From Anaerolineae bacterium (GTDB lineage: Bacteria > Chloroflexota > Anaerolineae > Aggregatilineales > JAFGMM01), in NCBI GenBank assembly GCA_027494055.1, contig JAOSJO010000025.1, forward strand, positions 1 through 64,000: a DNA stretch of 64,000 bases, in the 5' to 3' direction. Shown here piece after piece: positions 19,909 through 29,176 of this stretch; positions within the stretch are counted from its first letter, which is position 1; each line of letters starts with the position of its first letter. The translations under genes were made by a program, and so were the position numbers. Below the pieces are notes generated by a model. The model was not told the origin of the DNA. It saw only the letters and a program-made list of their open reading frames with translations, and did not search any database.

Positions 19909-20115
19909 CACCAACCGGCTTTGCGCCGGCAGCGGTTGGTGCCTTGACCAGGTCGCCGGCCCGCGCCCTGCCTTTCGGTGATGCGTGGGGTAGGTCAACA
20001 GGCCGGTGACCTGGTGAGGGCATCAGCCCTCAGCGCCATCGCTGGCGCTTTGACCAGGTCGCCGGTCCACGCCCTGTCCTCTGTGACGGTGGGTCAGGCG
20101 GACCGGTGACCTGGT
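19909..20115. repeat. Array of three GC-rich hairpins, two of them tandem copies 106 bp apart
   Basis: Hairpin 1: CACCAACCG (19909-19917) pairs with CGGTTGGTG (19933-19941). Hairpins 2 and 3 are copies: ACCAGGTCGCCGGCC (19947-19961) with GGCCGGTGACCTGGT (20001-20015), and ACCAGGTCGCCGGTCC (20053-20068) with GGACCGGTGACCTGGT (20100-20115). In copy 3 the CCGG(T/C)CC arm has changed on both sides, so pairing is kept. The array lies between the membrane-protein gene and a leftward terminator. Confidence 0.55.
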
Positions 20116-20174
20116 GAGGGCGTCAGCCCCAGCACCTTAACAAAAGTATACGCGAATATGCCGCATTGTCAAAC

Positions 20175-21785
20175 CTACTCGTAGTACGGCGCGCCATACT
20201 GCGACTCCCAGTAATCGCTCGCGCGGTCCGGGTCCACGGGCATGAGCGTCAGCCGGCCCACGCGCATCGCCGTCCACAGCGCCGAATCCCAGACCGGCCT
20301 GTAGGCGGCAATCTCCAGACCCGCCTGCGGATAGTACAGCCGGACCGCGCCCGTGCGCGGGCGCGTCGCGCCGAGCGGATCTTCTATCGAAAGGTACGGC
20401 GGCATCCCCAGCAGGCCGATGACTTCCTCAATCGTCGCCGGCCAGTCAGAGGAGAAGTTCACGTCGATGCGCTGCACCGTATCGCCCTCCAGCGTCACCG
20501 TGCCCCACAGGTACACGCTACGGCGGGAGTAGTCCGACCAGGCAATCTGCCAGAAGTCGCCGCCGGGCGTCCCGCCGATGGTCATGTAGCGCGTGTCCAC
20601 GAACGGGCTGAGCGACAGCAGGCTGATGGCAGTGTCGGCGTCCGTAATCCCCGGTTGGATGCCCTGCCAACACGGCATCGGGCAGTCCGGACTCAGCACG
20701 CCCACCACCTGCGCCTTGGGCTGCATCCCGCCGGCCGCCGCGACCATCACCACCAGCGCGGTGAAGGTCATGGTCAGCACCCACGCCATGCGTACAACGC
20801 GCATCTCACGCTCGCTCGCCGAGCCGCGCGGCGCGCCAGCCCGAAAACGGATCAAGAGCACCGCCAACCCGGCCTGCACCAGCACAAGGCCCAGCGCCGC
20901 CGGCCCAAGCGCGAAGCCCCAATGGACATCGCCGTACAGTTGCGCCAGCCAGTCGATCATCAGCAGGCCGAGCGCCATGTCGCCCTCGACGCAGAAGAGC
21001 AGCACCAGCAGCCACGGCCCGATGGCCGTCACCGGCTGCCAGCCCAGCGACTCGATCACCGGCCAGGAGAGAGCGACCGCCCCGATCCACATCGCCAGCC
21101 GGACGAGCGCGGCGAACACCTGCGCCAGCCCCCGGTTCTTGATGAAGGCCGAGGCCGCGAGGCCGGTCGCCGCGTCCAGCCCGGCGGAGATCGCCGGCTG
21201 CATGACCGAGGCCGTCATCCCGGCGGCGACGGCCAGCACGCCCACCACCCAGGGAATTGGCGGTTGCGAACTCTCGACCAGGAAGAGGAGGTAATGCCCC
21301 CGGAAGCGCGCGAAGTCGCTGAGCAGCAGGAGCACGAGCACGCCCCGCAACGCCAGCACCCACACCAGGACCGCGCCCACCGACCACAGCCCCGCCGCCC
21401 ACTTCGCGCCGAGGACATCGCGCGTCGGCATCGCAGTGGCGCGCAGGCTGTCCCACGTGCCGACCTCAACCTCCCGGTTGACCGACCCCGCCGTGGAGAA
21501 CGCCGCCGCCACGCGGAGCAGCAGGTGCGGCGCGAGCAGCGCGATCCACAGCCCAGAGATCACGTTCGGCGCGAGCGGTTCTTCCCGCCCGTGCGCGTCG
21601 ACCACGGCGGCGAGCAGCGCGAGCATCAACAGCGAGAAGACCGCGGTCGCCGCCCACCGCGTGGCGCGTCCCTGCTGGCGGCGGCGGCGCTCCAGCTCCC
21701 AGGTAAAGATCGGGTGCCCCAGCCGCGCCCACGGCGGGAACAGCGGCGCCAACACACGATACCAAATGGCGCTTTCACCTCTCAC
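20175..21785 (-). CDS. ABC-2-like polytopic membrane protein with C-terminal soluble domain
   Basis: An intact frame of 536 residues. The first 370 residues hold many hydrophobic segments (AATAVFSLLMLALLAAVV, VISGLWIALLAPHLLLRVAA, VGAVLVWVLALRGVLVLLLL, IGPWLLVLLFCVEGDMALGL). A cytoplasmic-looking patch REVEVGTWDSLRATAMP resembles ABC-2 type permease proteins that act on gliding or export systems. The C-terminal 150 residues are soluble, with MPCWQGIQPGITDADTAISL and YLWGTVTLEGDTVQRIDV. That motif occurs in extracytoplasmic Chloroflexota proteins of unknown role. No ATPase gene is next to it. TTTGGGAT repeats lie directly upstream of the start. Confidence 0.6.
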   Translation of the reverse strand: MRGESAIWYRVLAPLFPPWARLGHPIFTWELERRRRQQGRATRWAATAVFSLLMLALLAAVVDAHGREEPLAPNVISGLWIALLAPHLLLRVAAAFSTAGSVNREVEVGTWDSLRATAMPTRDVLGAKWAAGLWSVGAVLVWVLALRGVLVLLLLSDFARFRGHYLLFLVESSQPPIPWVVGVLAVAAGMTASVMQPAISAGLDAATGLAASAFIKNRGLAQVFAALVRLAMWIGAVALSWPVIESLGWQPVTAIGPWLLVLLFCVEGDMALGLLMIDWLAQLYGDVHWGFALGPAALGLVLVQAGLAVLLIRFRAGAPRGSASEREMRVVRMAWVLTMTFTALVVMVAAAGGMQPKAQVVGVLSPDCPMPCWQGIQPGITDADTAISLLSLSPFVDTRYMTIGGTPGGDFWQIAWSDYSRRSVYLWGTVTLEGDTVQRIDVNFSSDWPATIEEVIGLLGMPPYLSIEDPLGATRPRTGAVRLYYPQAGLEIAAYRPVWDSALWTAMRVGRLTLMPVDPDRASDYWESQYGAPYYE

Positions 21786-21806
21786 GCGCCGACCCTTTCA
21801 GGCAAG

Positions 21807-21861
21807 TTATCCCAAAGAGGCGTTTGGGATAACCGCAATCAATTTGGGATTCTTTGGGATA
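21807..21861. promoter_or_regulatory. Cluster of four TTTGGGAT motifs upstream of the membrane-protein gene
   Basis: An inverted repeat TTATCCCAAA (21807-21816) and TTTGGGATAA (21823-21832) is followed by direct copies TTTGGGAT at 21843-21850 and TTTGGGATA at 21853-21861. Start-to-start spacings of 20 and 10 bp put the copies on one DNA face. They lie 22-76 bp upstream of the ATG at 21785, where an operator is expected. Confidence 0.45.
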
Positions 21862-21999
21862 CCTTGTCGGTTCACAGCACAGGCAACTCACACGTCACGG
21901 GCGCGGCGCGCCCCGGCGCTTTCGACTGCTGATCCCTTTAATGAGTGTAACAATCCGCGCAGCGCGACGCCAGATTCCGACAGGGACAATCGTGAATAC

Positions 22000-22030
22000 A
22001 AAAACGGCGGCCGGCTGTGCGCCGGCCGCC
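22000..22030 (-). terminator. Terminator of the 72-residue membrane protein gene
   Basis: GGCGGCCGGC (22006-22015) and GCCGGCCGCC (22021-22030) form a perfect 10-bp stem. On the minus strand it is followed by GTTTTTG. It lies 24 bp past the stop of the small gene at 22054. Confidence 0.7.
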
Positions 22031-22053
22031 CTGGCTGTGGGGAAATGCGCTTA

Positions 22054-22272
22054 CTATAGGAGCAGGATCAGCGAGACGATGCGAAACACCTGAAACACGA
22101 TGATGGCCCCACAGGCCCACATCAGCGCTTCGAAGAACTGGTCAACCCGCTCCGGATCCATGTCGCCAATGATGATGAACGGCGGTCCCCCGGTAGCCAG
22201 GAAACGGAAGAGCATGACCGAGATGCCAAGTGCAGCAAGACTGAATATGACTTCGAGAGAGGGTGGGGTCAT
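22054..22272 (-). CDS. Small two-helix membrane protein, unknown
   Basis: 72 residues. Two hydrophobic segments (LEVIFSLAALGISVMLFRFL and ALMWACGAIIVFQVFRIVSL) flank a short acidic loop, IGDMDPERVDQFF. ATG follows a GAGG-like site. A strong terminator directly downstream shows it is a real single-gene transcript. No family was recognised. Confidence 0.6.
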   Translation of the reverse strand: MTPPSLEVIFSLAALGISVMLFRFLATGGPPFIIIGDMDPERVDQFFEALMWACGAIIVFQVFRIVSLILLL

Positions 22273-22500
22273 GGTGGCCTCTTCTGGACCTCCGACGCGT
22301 CCCGTCGCTACCGGGTTACAATCACACGTTAACGCTATTTTTATGAATTGTCAATACATAACTTGTCAAATTATCGTGAATATCGCCGGCGCACCTGTGG
22401 TAGAATCGGTCTGAACTCCTGTCACGCTTTCCGGGAGTGCGACAAAGTGCATCGATCACGTTTTCCGTCTGGTATCGCGCAATAGTTTGTTTTTCGCAAT

Positions 22501-22576
22501 CCGACGACTGAAGTCGTCGGCTAATCGCCTAAATGGCGGACAGGATTACGAATTAGCCCGCGACTTCAGTCGCGGG
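22501..22576. repeat. REPIN-like paired palindromes
   Basis: CCGACGACTGAAGTCGTCGG (22501-22520) followed by CTAAT, and, in inverted order, ATTAG followed by CCCGCGACTTCAGTCGCGGG (22557-22576). Two REP-type palindromes facing each other with conserved CTAAT flanks are the pattern of REPINs spread by RAYT transposases. No RAYT gene is in this window. The rest of the 22273-22716 gap shows nothing else. Confidence 0.7.
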
Positions 22577-22716
22577 AACCCAAAGGCGAAGCGATACCAC
22601 AAAGTGATGGGGGCGACCTCTATCTTTATTTTGCGTGTTATCAGCGTTATTCGTGGTCAATCCTCTTTCGCTGCCGCCACTGCGCCTTGTGAGCTGAGCG
22701 CCGGAGGTACACCTCA

Positions 22717-24737
22717 ATGATCCACTTTGGCCGTGAAATCACCGGAGACCTGGCCGCTGCGCAGCGCCGCGAGTGGCTGGTCACGAACGGCATCGGCGGC
22801 TACGCGATGGGCACCCTGTCTGGCGTGCGCACGCGCCGCTACCACGGCCTGCTGATCGCCTCGGCGTCGCCCCCTGCGGACCGGGTGATGCTGGTGGCCG
22901 ACCTGGACGCCTGGGTCTCCGTCGATGACGTGCGCCATCCGCTCGTCACGCACTGTTGGGCGGCAGGTGTTGTGCTCCCTGACGGCTACCGGCACATGGA
23001 GCGCTTCCACCTCGACGGCCTCATCCCCACATTCACGTATGCCTTCGGCGAGACACAGGTCGTGCAGCGCGTGTGGATGCGGCACGGCCACAACACGACC
23101 TACCTTACGTACACCAACCAGCGCGGCGCGCGCCCGATTGCGCTTCAGCTTACGCCCCTCTGCACCTACCGCGAGCATCACAGCGTCACCGCCGGCGGGC
23201 AGAGCGTGCCGGTCATGTCGCCTGTCGTGGCCGCCATCGACGGCGGCTTTGAAGTCCTGACGGTGCCGGGCGCGCTGCCCTTGCGGATATACGTCAACAC
23301 CGGGGAGATCACGCTGGGCGGGGAGTGGTGGTGGAACTTCCACCTGTCGAAGGAGGCGTACCGGGGCCAACCCGACCGCGAGGACCTCTACGCGCCCGCG
23401 ACGGTACGCGCCACGCTGCCCCCGGCGCGACGTTCGCCCTGGTCGCCACCGCCGAGGAGGGCCGCCCCATCCCCTGGCAGGACGCCCGCCCACAGGAACG
23501 CGACCGCGAGGCGGCGGTGCTCAGCGCGGCGCAGGTCGGCGACCATGCGCCCGACTGGGTCCGCCAGCTCGCGCTCGCCGCCGACCAGTTCATCGTGGAC
23601 CGGTGCATCAAGCGCGACGGCTGCAAGGACGACGAGGGCAAGAGCGTGATCGCGGGCTATCCCTGGTTCACCGACTGGGGCCGCGACACCATGATCGCGC
23701 TGCCAGGGCTGACGCTCGCCGCCGGCCGGCCCCAGGTGGCTGCCGCCATCCTGCGAACCTTCGCAGGGTTCGTGGACCAGGGCATGTTGCCCAACCGCTT
23801 CCCCGACATCAGCCGCGCGCCGGAGTACAACACCGTTGACGCCACGCTGTGGTTCTTCTGTGCGCTCCACGCCTACCTCTGCGCCACGAACGACAACGAC
23901 CTGGCGCGCGAGCTTTACCCAGTCCTCACCGAGATCGTTGACTGGCACGTGAAGGGCACGCGCTACGGGATCCGGGTAGACCCGAACGATCACCTCCTGT
24001 GCGCGGGCGAGCCGGGCGTCCAGCTCACGTGGATGGACGCCAAGGTGGGCGATTGGGTGGTCACGCCGCGCTCTGGCAAGCCGGTGGAGGTCAACGCGCT
24101 GTGGTACAACGCGCTGCGCATCGTCGCCAGCGTGGCCGCGCGCCTGGGCCACGACGCGGACTCGGAACGCTTCGACGCGATGGCGCGCCAGACACAGGAC
24201 AGCTTCAGCGCCCGCTTCTGGTACAAGGCCGGCGGCTACCTCTACGACGTCATCGACACGCCTGACGGCGGCGACGACGCCACGCTGCGCCCCAACCAAC
24301 TGCTCGTGGTCTCGATGCCGTATGCGCTGCTCGACTATGAGAAAGCGAAGGCGGTGGTGGACATCTGCGCGCGCAAGCTCCTCACGTCGATGGGGCTGCG
24401 CTCGCTCGACCCGGCGGCGGTCGAGTATATCGGCCATTACGGCGGCGACCAGCGCCAGCGCGACGCCGCCTACCACCAGGGGACGGTGTGGAGCTGGCTG
24501 CTCGGCCCGTTCGCGCTCGCGCACTACAAGGTCTACGGCGACGCCAAATGCGCCCTCTCGTTCATCACGCCGATGCGCGACCTCCTCAGCGACCACGGCC
24601 TGGGCACGATCAGCGAGATCTTCGACGGCGACCCGCCGCACCACCCGCGCGGGTGCATCGCGCAGGCGTGGAGCGTGGGAGAGGTGCTGCGCGTCTGGGT
24701 CGAGCTGAAGGACCAGCTTGCGGCGGAGGAGACTTAA
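22717..24737 (+). CDS. Glycogen debranching enzyme-like amylo-alpha-1,6-glucosidase (one frameshift)
   Basis: ATG after GGAGGT. The N-terminal domain (about residues 1-220) opens FGREITGDLAAAQRREWLVT, NGIGGYAMGTLSGVRTRRYH and GLLIA, the usual start of bacterial and archaeal debranching enzymes of the GDE/AGL type. A break near 23395 (CCCC run) joins it to the (α/α)6 catalytic domain. There, GYPWFTDWGRDTMIALPGL carries a conserved acidic residue, and GTISEIFDGDPPHHPRGCIA carries the second one, with AWSVGE near the end. Total length is about 673 residues, normal for the family. It removes α-1,6 branch points from glycogen-like polymers in the cytoplasm. The neighbours are unrelated and it stands alone. 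Confidence 0.85.
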
Positions 24738-24744
24738 CGCCGCG

Positions 24745-25985
24745 TCACGGCCAGCTAAACACCAACTGCGTCCAACGCTTCTCGACGATGGCCTCCCCCG
24801 CCGACGGCGCGTAGTCCACGCCGCGCGGGTAGGCGCGCACCTGCAACCCGCTGGAGGTGGGGCGGCCGGCGGCGTCCCACGCGGCGACATGTTCCACCAG
24901 CCGGCGGGGGAGCGTATCGTCGCCGCCGTAGGCGCGCACGTGAAGCCGGTACGGCTGCGCCTCACCGTCCTCGTCACGGGGGTCGTCGGGGCGCGCCAGC
25001 AGGCTCAGCGCGCCGTCGCCCAGCACGCCAAACGTGCTCCGCCCCCCACCGACCTGCCGAAGACGAACGGCACGTCAAGCGCCTGGGCGACGTCGTCCTC
25101 CACGCTCAGGTCGCAGAAGCCCGGCTCGTGCAGCGCCAGCCACAGCCCCAGCGAGCGCCACACCTCCAGCGAGCGCACCTCGACGCCGGTCGCCACGTCG
25201 CGGCGCGGGCCGCTGAGCAGCGCGTAGACGGCGTCGGGGTCCACCCGGTCCCGGTCGTCCGCGCTCAAGATCAGGCCGTTGTCCGGGCCGAAGGCGACGA
25301 AGGCCTCCGGCCCGGCGAACGCGCCGCGCAGCCGCATGAAGCTGCAATCGGTGACGGACACGCTCTCAAGGTGCCCGTTGGCGCGCTCGAAGGCAACGGT
25401 TTTCTGCGCGGTGCGCACCCACAGCGGCAAGAGCAGCCGGCCGTCGGGCTTCAACTGGCTGGCCCAGGCCGGCGCGATGTCCCACGCGCCCACGGTGAGG
25501 ATGATGCGGTCGTAGGGCGCGCGGTCCGGGTAGCCCAGGGCGCCGTCGGCGCACACGACCTGCACGGTGCCGAAGCCCGCCGCCGCAAGGCGCGCGCGCG
25601 CCGCGTCCACAATCTCCGGGTCGATGTCCACCGTGATGACCTCGCCCGCCTCGCCGACAATGTGCGCCATCAGCGCCGCGTTGTAGCCGGTGCCCGCGCC
25701 GATTTCGAGGACGCGCTGCCCGCGCCTCAGGCCAAGCTGTTCGAGCATGATCGCCATCGCCGCCGGCTGTGACGAGGAACTGACCGGCACGCCGTCAATC
25801 CGCTGCGTGACGATGGCCTCGTCGCGGTAGACCTGCTCCACCGGCACGTTGGGCAGGAACAGGTGGCGCGGCACGTCGCGGAACGCGGCCTCGACCTCCG
25901 GGAAATGGATCAAGCCGTCGGCGATCAGCCTATCGACCAAGCCCTGGTGCAGCGCTGCCACATCGACATTGTTGTGATCGCCCAT
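24745..25985 (-). CDS. Protein-L-isoaspartate O-methyltransferase-like protein, C-terminally extended (one frameshift)
   Basis: ATG at 25985 after AAAGGAGA. The Pcm fold is clear: EAAFRDVPRHLFLP, a substrate loop DGVPVSSSSQPAAMAIMLEQ, the SAM-binding motif VLEIGAGTGYNAALMA, VITVDIDPEIVDAAR, YDRIILTVGAWDIAP and LKPDGRLLLPLW. A normal Pcm ends near 220 residues. Here about 190 more follow, as in the methyltransferase, FxLD-type group. The last 90 residues are in another frame because of a C6 run near 25045 (FGVLGDGALSLLARPDDP to the stop at 24745). It repairs isoaspartyl damage or modifies another peptide substrate. The gene ends 7 bp from the convergent debranching enzyme gene. Confidence 0.75.
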
Positions 25986-26019
25986 CTGTGTCTCCTTTTG
26001 GCCGCCGTCCGCTGTGCTT

Positions 26020-26588
26020 TCATGACGCCGCGCGCTCGCGCTGTGCGCGCCACTCGCGCGCCAGCAGGCCGTACAGCAACATATCGTGGCGCGCCCCGTC
26101 GCGGTGCAGGAACTCGCGATACACGCCCTCGCGCCGGAAGCCCAGCCCCTCGTAGAGCGCAATCGCGCGCGTGTTGTAGCTGAACACAGTAAGCTGCACG
26201 CGATGGAGGTTTAGTTCGTCGAACGCGAAGGCGAGCGCCAGCGCAATCGCCGCGCGCCCGTAGCCTTGCCCCAGTTGCGCCGGTCGCCAAGCGCGATGCT
26301 GATCCACGCGGTACCGTGCGTCCACAGGATGCCGTCAAGCTCAAGCACGCCGATCAGCGCATCGTCCCCCACCCGGCGGACGGCGAAGAGGAAGCCATCC
26401 TTTGCCTTGAGCATGGTGTCGATGCGCGCCTTGAGCTGGCCGGCGTTCTTGGGGTTCGCCGGCGCCGCGTCGTACAGCCGCATGAACTCGGCATCGTCGT
26501 ACCAGCCGGCGTAAACGCTCAGGTCGGCGTCGGGATCGAACGCCGTGAGCCGGATATGCTCGCCCTGCAAGAGCGGCGCAAGCGCCAT
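26020..26588 (-). CDS. GNAT N-acetyltransferase, RimJ/RimL type (one frameshift)
   Basis: ATG at 26588. The frame gives LLQGEHIRLTAFDPDADLSV, DALIGVLELDGILWTHGTAW and ISIALGDRRNWG. A shift in the CCCC run near 26283 continues QGYGRAAIALALAFAFDELN, LHRVQLTVFSYNTRAIALYE and GLGFRREGVYREFLHRDGAR. The acetyl-CoA loop (RxxGxG/A) is represented by GQGYGRAA, and the NxRAIxLYxxxGF end motif is intact. Length is about 188 residues. The substrate is unknown; N-terminal or small-molecule amines are typical. It lies 35 bp upstream of the Pcm-like gene in the same direction. Confidence 0.75.
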
Positions 26589-26733
26589 ACGTCCACACCT
26601 CCATCGCCCCCACGCCGCCAACGGGCGCAGGTCTCTAAGCGCGCGGCGGGGATAGTGTAGACCATGCCGGGGTTTCGGTCTAGTGTCTGCGCCCACTCTG
26701 GGGGAGGCGCGCGCCGGCCGCCGGAGGGGAACG

Positions 26734-26764
26734 AAAAACCGCCCGGCTGCCGGGGGTCGGGCGG
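26734..26764 (-). terminator. Terminator, minus strand
   Basis: CCGCCCG (26739-26745) and CGGGCGG (26758-26764) form a stem. On the minus strand it is followed by TTTTTCG. It ends the small membrane protein gene at 26897. Confidence 0.6.
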
Positions 26765-26896
26765 CGAAGGTTGGCGCATCGCCGTGTGTCAGTGCAGCAA
26801 ATGCCCAAACCGTGCGGTCATTCTAACACGGCCTCAGCATCGGCGAAATAGGGTGAGAGTCCCGCTTCGGGTTTGAAGTTCGTTAGGACGGCCCGC

Positions 26897-27123
26897 TCAG
26901 GACTCGTCGGGCGGGCGACGCCTGCCCGGCAGCTTGCCAATGAAGCGCTCGACGGCGCACGCGCAGCAGTAGCCGGAGCTGCACAACGCCGCGACCACCA
27001 GCACCAGCAACAGCACGGACCACCATTGCAGCACCGCCACGATCAGCACGGCCACGGCAAGCACGGCCAGCCCGATCACGGCTTTGACGACCACGCCGGG
27101 GCGCTGCTCTCCTTCGCCTGCAT
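26897..27123 (-). CDS. Small membrane protein (one frameshift)
   Basis: ATG at 27123 follows AGGAGGAG, giving MQAKESSAP. A CCCC run near 27098 breaks the frame, which then reads VVVKAVIGLAVLAVAVLIVA followed by VLQWWSVLLLVLVVAALCSS. These form two hydrophobic stretches. The tail is cysteine-bearing and basic (GYCCACAVERFIGKLPGRRR). Corrected length is about 75 residues. A terminator lies downstream. The function is unknown. Confidence 0.45.
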
Positions 27124-27398
27124 CGCTCTCCTCCTGATCTGCACGGAAACAAACAAGGCGGCGGCGCACGGGTGCAGTGCTACCCTCATTATACGACAGG
27201 ACGCGCGACGGACTCAAGCCCGCCAGTGGCCGGCAAGCTCCCTGGGAGCTACCACCAGGTTCGCTTCTCACGACACGCTGCCCCAATCTCGAACGCGCCC
27301 AGTGACCCGCGCGCAGCACGCTTGACATTCTGCGCCGGAGAGGCTACCCTACGTATCAAGCAAGGAACAAGTGTTCGCACGCCGGCAAGAGGGACCAG

Positions 27399-29100
27399 AT
27401 GAGCACAGACGGGCACGAAAACCTCGACGAGTGGTTTAGCAGCGGCGGCGCTGCGCGACCGCCTCAACCGCGCCGAAATCCCACGCGCCGACGCCACTGA
27501 GGCGGGGCGGCTGGGCGTGGTCGTGGGCGGCTCGCTGAGCAAGGGCCTCGACGTCAAGCTCGACAGCGACGCCAGCATCGAGGACCTGGCGGTTGGCCGC
27601 TACGTCGTGATCCAGGGCCGGCAGAAGAAGTTCTTCAGCATGGTGACCGACATCGTGCTCGACAACACCAACGCCGAGATCATGAGCGCCCCGCCCGACC
27701 TCTCCGACCCGTTCCTCGCCGAAATCTACACCGGCACCGCCGCATACGGCACCGTCCACGTCGCGCCGATGCTCGCGATTGAGCACGACGGCGACGAGCC
27801 GAGGCCGGTCAAGACCGTGCCGAGCCACTTCACGCCGGTGTACAACGCCACCGCCGAGGACGTGAACACCGTCTTCGGCCAGGAGGACGAGCGCCACTTC
27901 AACGTCGGCTCCCCGCTGGAGCTGGAGGAAACCCAGGTCAACCTGGACCTGCAACGGCTGGTCGAGCGCAGCGTGGGCGTCTTTGGAAAGAGCGGCACCG
28001 GCAAGAGCTTTCTCACGCGCGTCATCCTGGCCGGCGTGATCGAGCGGGGCAAGGCGGTCAACCTCGTGTTCGACATGCACAACGACTACGGCTGGAAGGT
28101 CCGCGACGAGGCCGGCCACGAGGTCAAAGGCCTCAAGCAGCTGTTCCAGACCAGGGTCGTCATCTTCACCCTGGACGAAGAATCCTCGCGGCGGCGCGAG
28201 GCGCCCTATGATCACGTCGTCACCCTCGCGTACACCGACATCGAGCCGCAAGACCTGGCGATGCTGCGCGAGACGATGGACCTCTCAGACCCGATGATCG
28301 ACGCGGCTTACGTGCTGCGCAAGCGCGTCGGTCCCGGCTGGATTCAGTGGCTGCTCAGCGCCTCGGCGGACGACATCGAGACCATGCTCGCCTCCACCTC
28401 GATCAACGCCGCGAGCCTGGCCGCGCTCACCCGCCGCCTGGAGCGCTTCGAGCGCTTTGGCTTCCTGCGCCCGCAGCGCGAGGGCGACTCGGTGCAGCAG
28501 ATCATCCACATGCTCGACCAGGGCAAGAGCGTGGTGCTCGAATTCGGGCGCTATGGCAACGCGCTGGAGGCCTACATCCTCGTCGCCAACTACCTCACGC
28601 GGCGCATCCACCACCTCTACGTGCAGCGCATGGAGGAATCGCTCGCCGCCGGGGGGCGCGAGCCGGCGCAATTGCTCATCACCATCGAGGAGGCGCACAA
28701 GTTCCTCGATCCCTCCATCGCCCGGCAGACCATCTTCGGCACCATCGCGCGCGAGATGCGCAAATACAACGTGACGCTGCTCGTGGTGGACCAGCGCCCC
28801 AGCGCCATCGACGAGGAGGTCATGAGCCAGATCGGCACGCGCGTGACGGCGTTGCTCGACAACGAGCGCGACATCGCCGCCGTGCTGACCGGCGTGAGCG
28901 GCGCGGGCGGCCTGCGCGAGGTGCTGGCGCGGCTCAACACCAAGCAGGAGGCCATCATCCTCGGCCACGCCGTGCCGATGCCGGTGGTCGTCCACACGCG
29001 CGATTGGGGGCCAGAGCTGTACGCCGCCGTCTCCGGCGAGAGCGCCCGTGGCGAGGTCTTCCGTTCCACCGAGGAGCGCCAGGGCCGGCGGCGGCTCTAA
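27399..29100 (+). CDS. HerA/VirB4-type ATPase (DUF87), one early frameshift
   Basis: ATG at 27399 gives MSTDGHENLDEWF. A shift near 27437 joins RDRLNRAEIPRADATEAGRL. The N-terminal HAS-barrel-like part (LGVVVGGSLSKGLDVKLD, VGRYVVIQGRQKKFFSMVTD) precedes a RecA-like ATPase with Walker A VGVFGKSGTGKSFLTRV. A helical insert follows, then Walker B LLITIEEAHKFLDPS, and a late VVDQRPSAIDEEVMSQIGTR containing a sensor/arginine-finger-like residue. Length is about 567 residues. HerA proteins form hexamers that translocate DNA, usually with the NurA nuclease. Here NurA is absent, but an SbcD-like nuclease gene lies 2.4 kb away. A role in DNA processing is inferred. Confidence 0.8.
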
Positions 29101-29176
29101 CAAGCCCGACAGATGCGAAGAGGGGCGACGCGGTGCGCCGCCCCTGCAGGTAACCGACCAGGACCTTCGCGCGCCG

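Noticed and set aside
19909..20115. Hairpin array considered as a CRISPR remnant
   Set aside because: Only two units of 106 bp, each a palindrome with related loops; no repeat-spacer rhythm and no cas genes.
20166..21932. 588-codon rightward frame opposite the ABC-2-like gene
   Set aside because: Arg/His/Gln-rich shadow with no motif; the leftward frame has clear membrane helices.
23388..24977. 529-codon leftward frame opposite the debranching enzyme
   Set aside because: Shadow of a well-supported glycosidase gene; no motif of its own.
29121..29145. Hairpin between the convergent HerA and lipoprotein genes as a terminator
   Set aside because: Seven-bp stem without a U-run on either strand; too weak to call.
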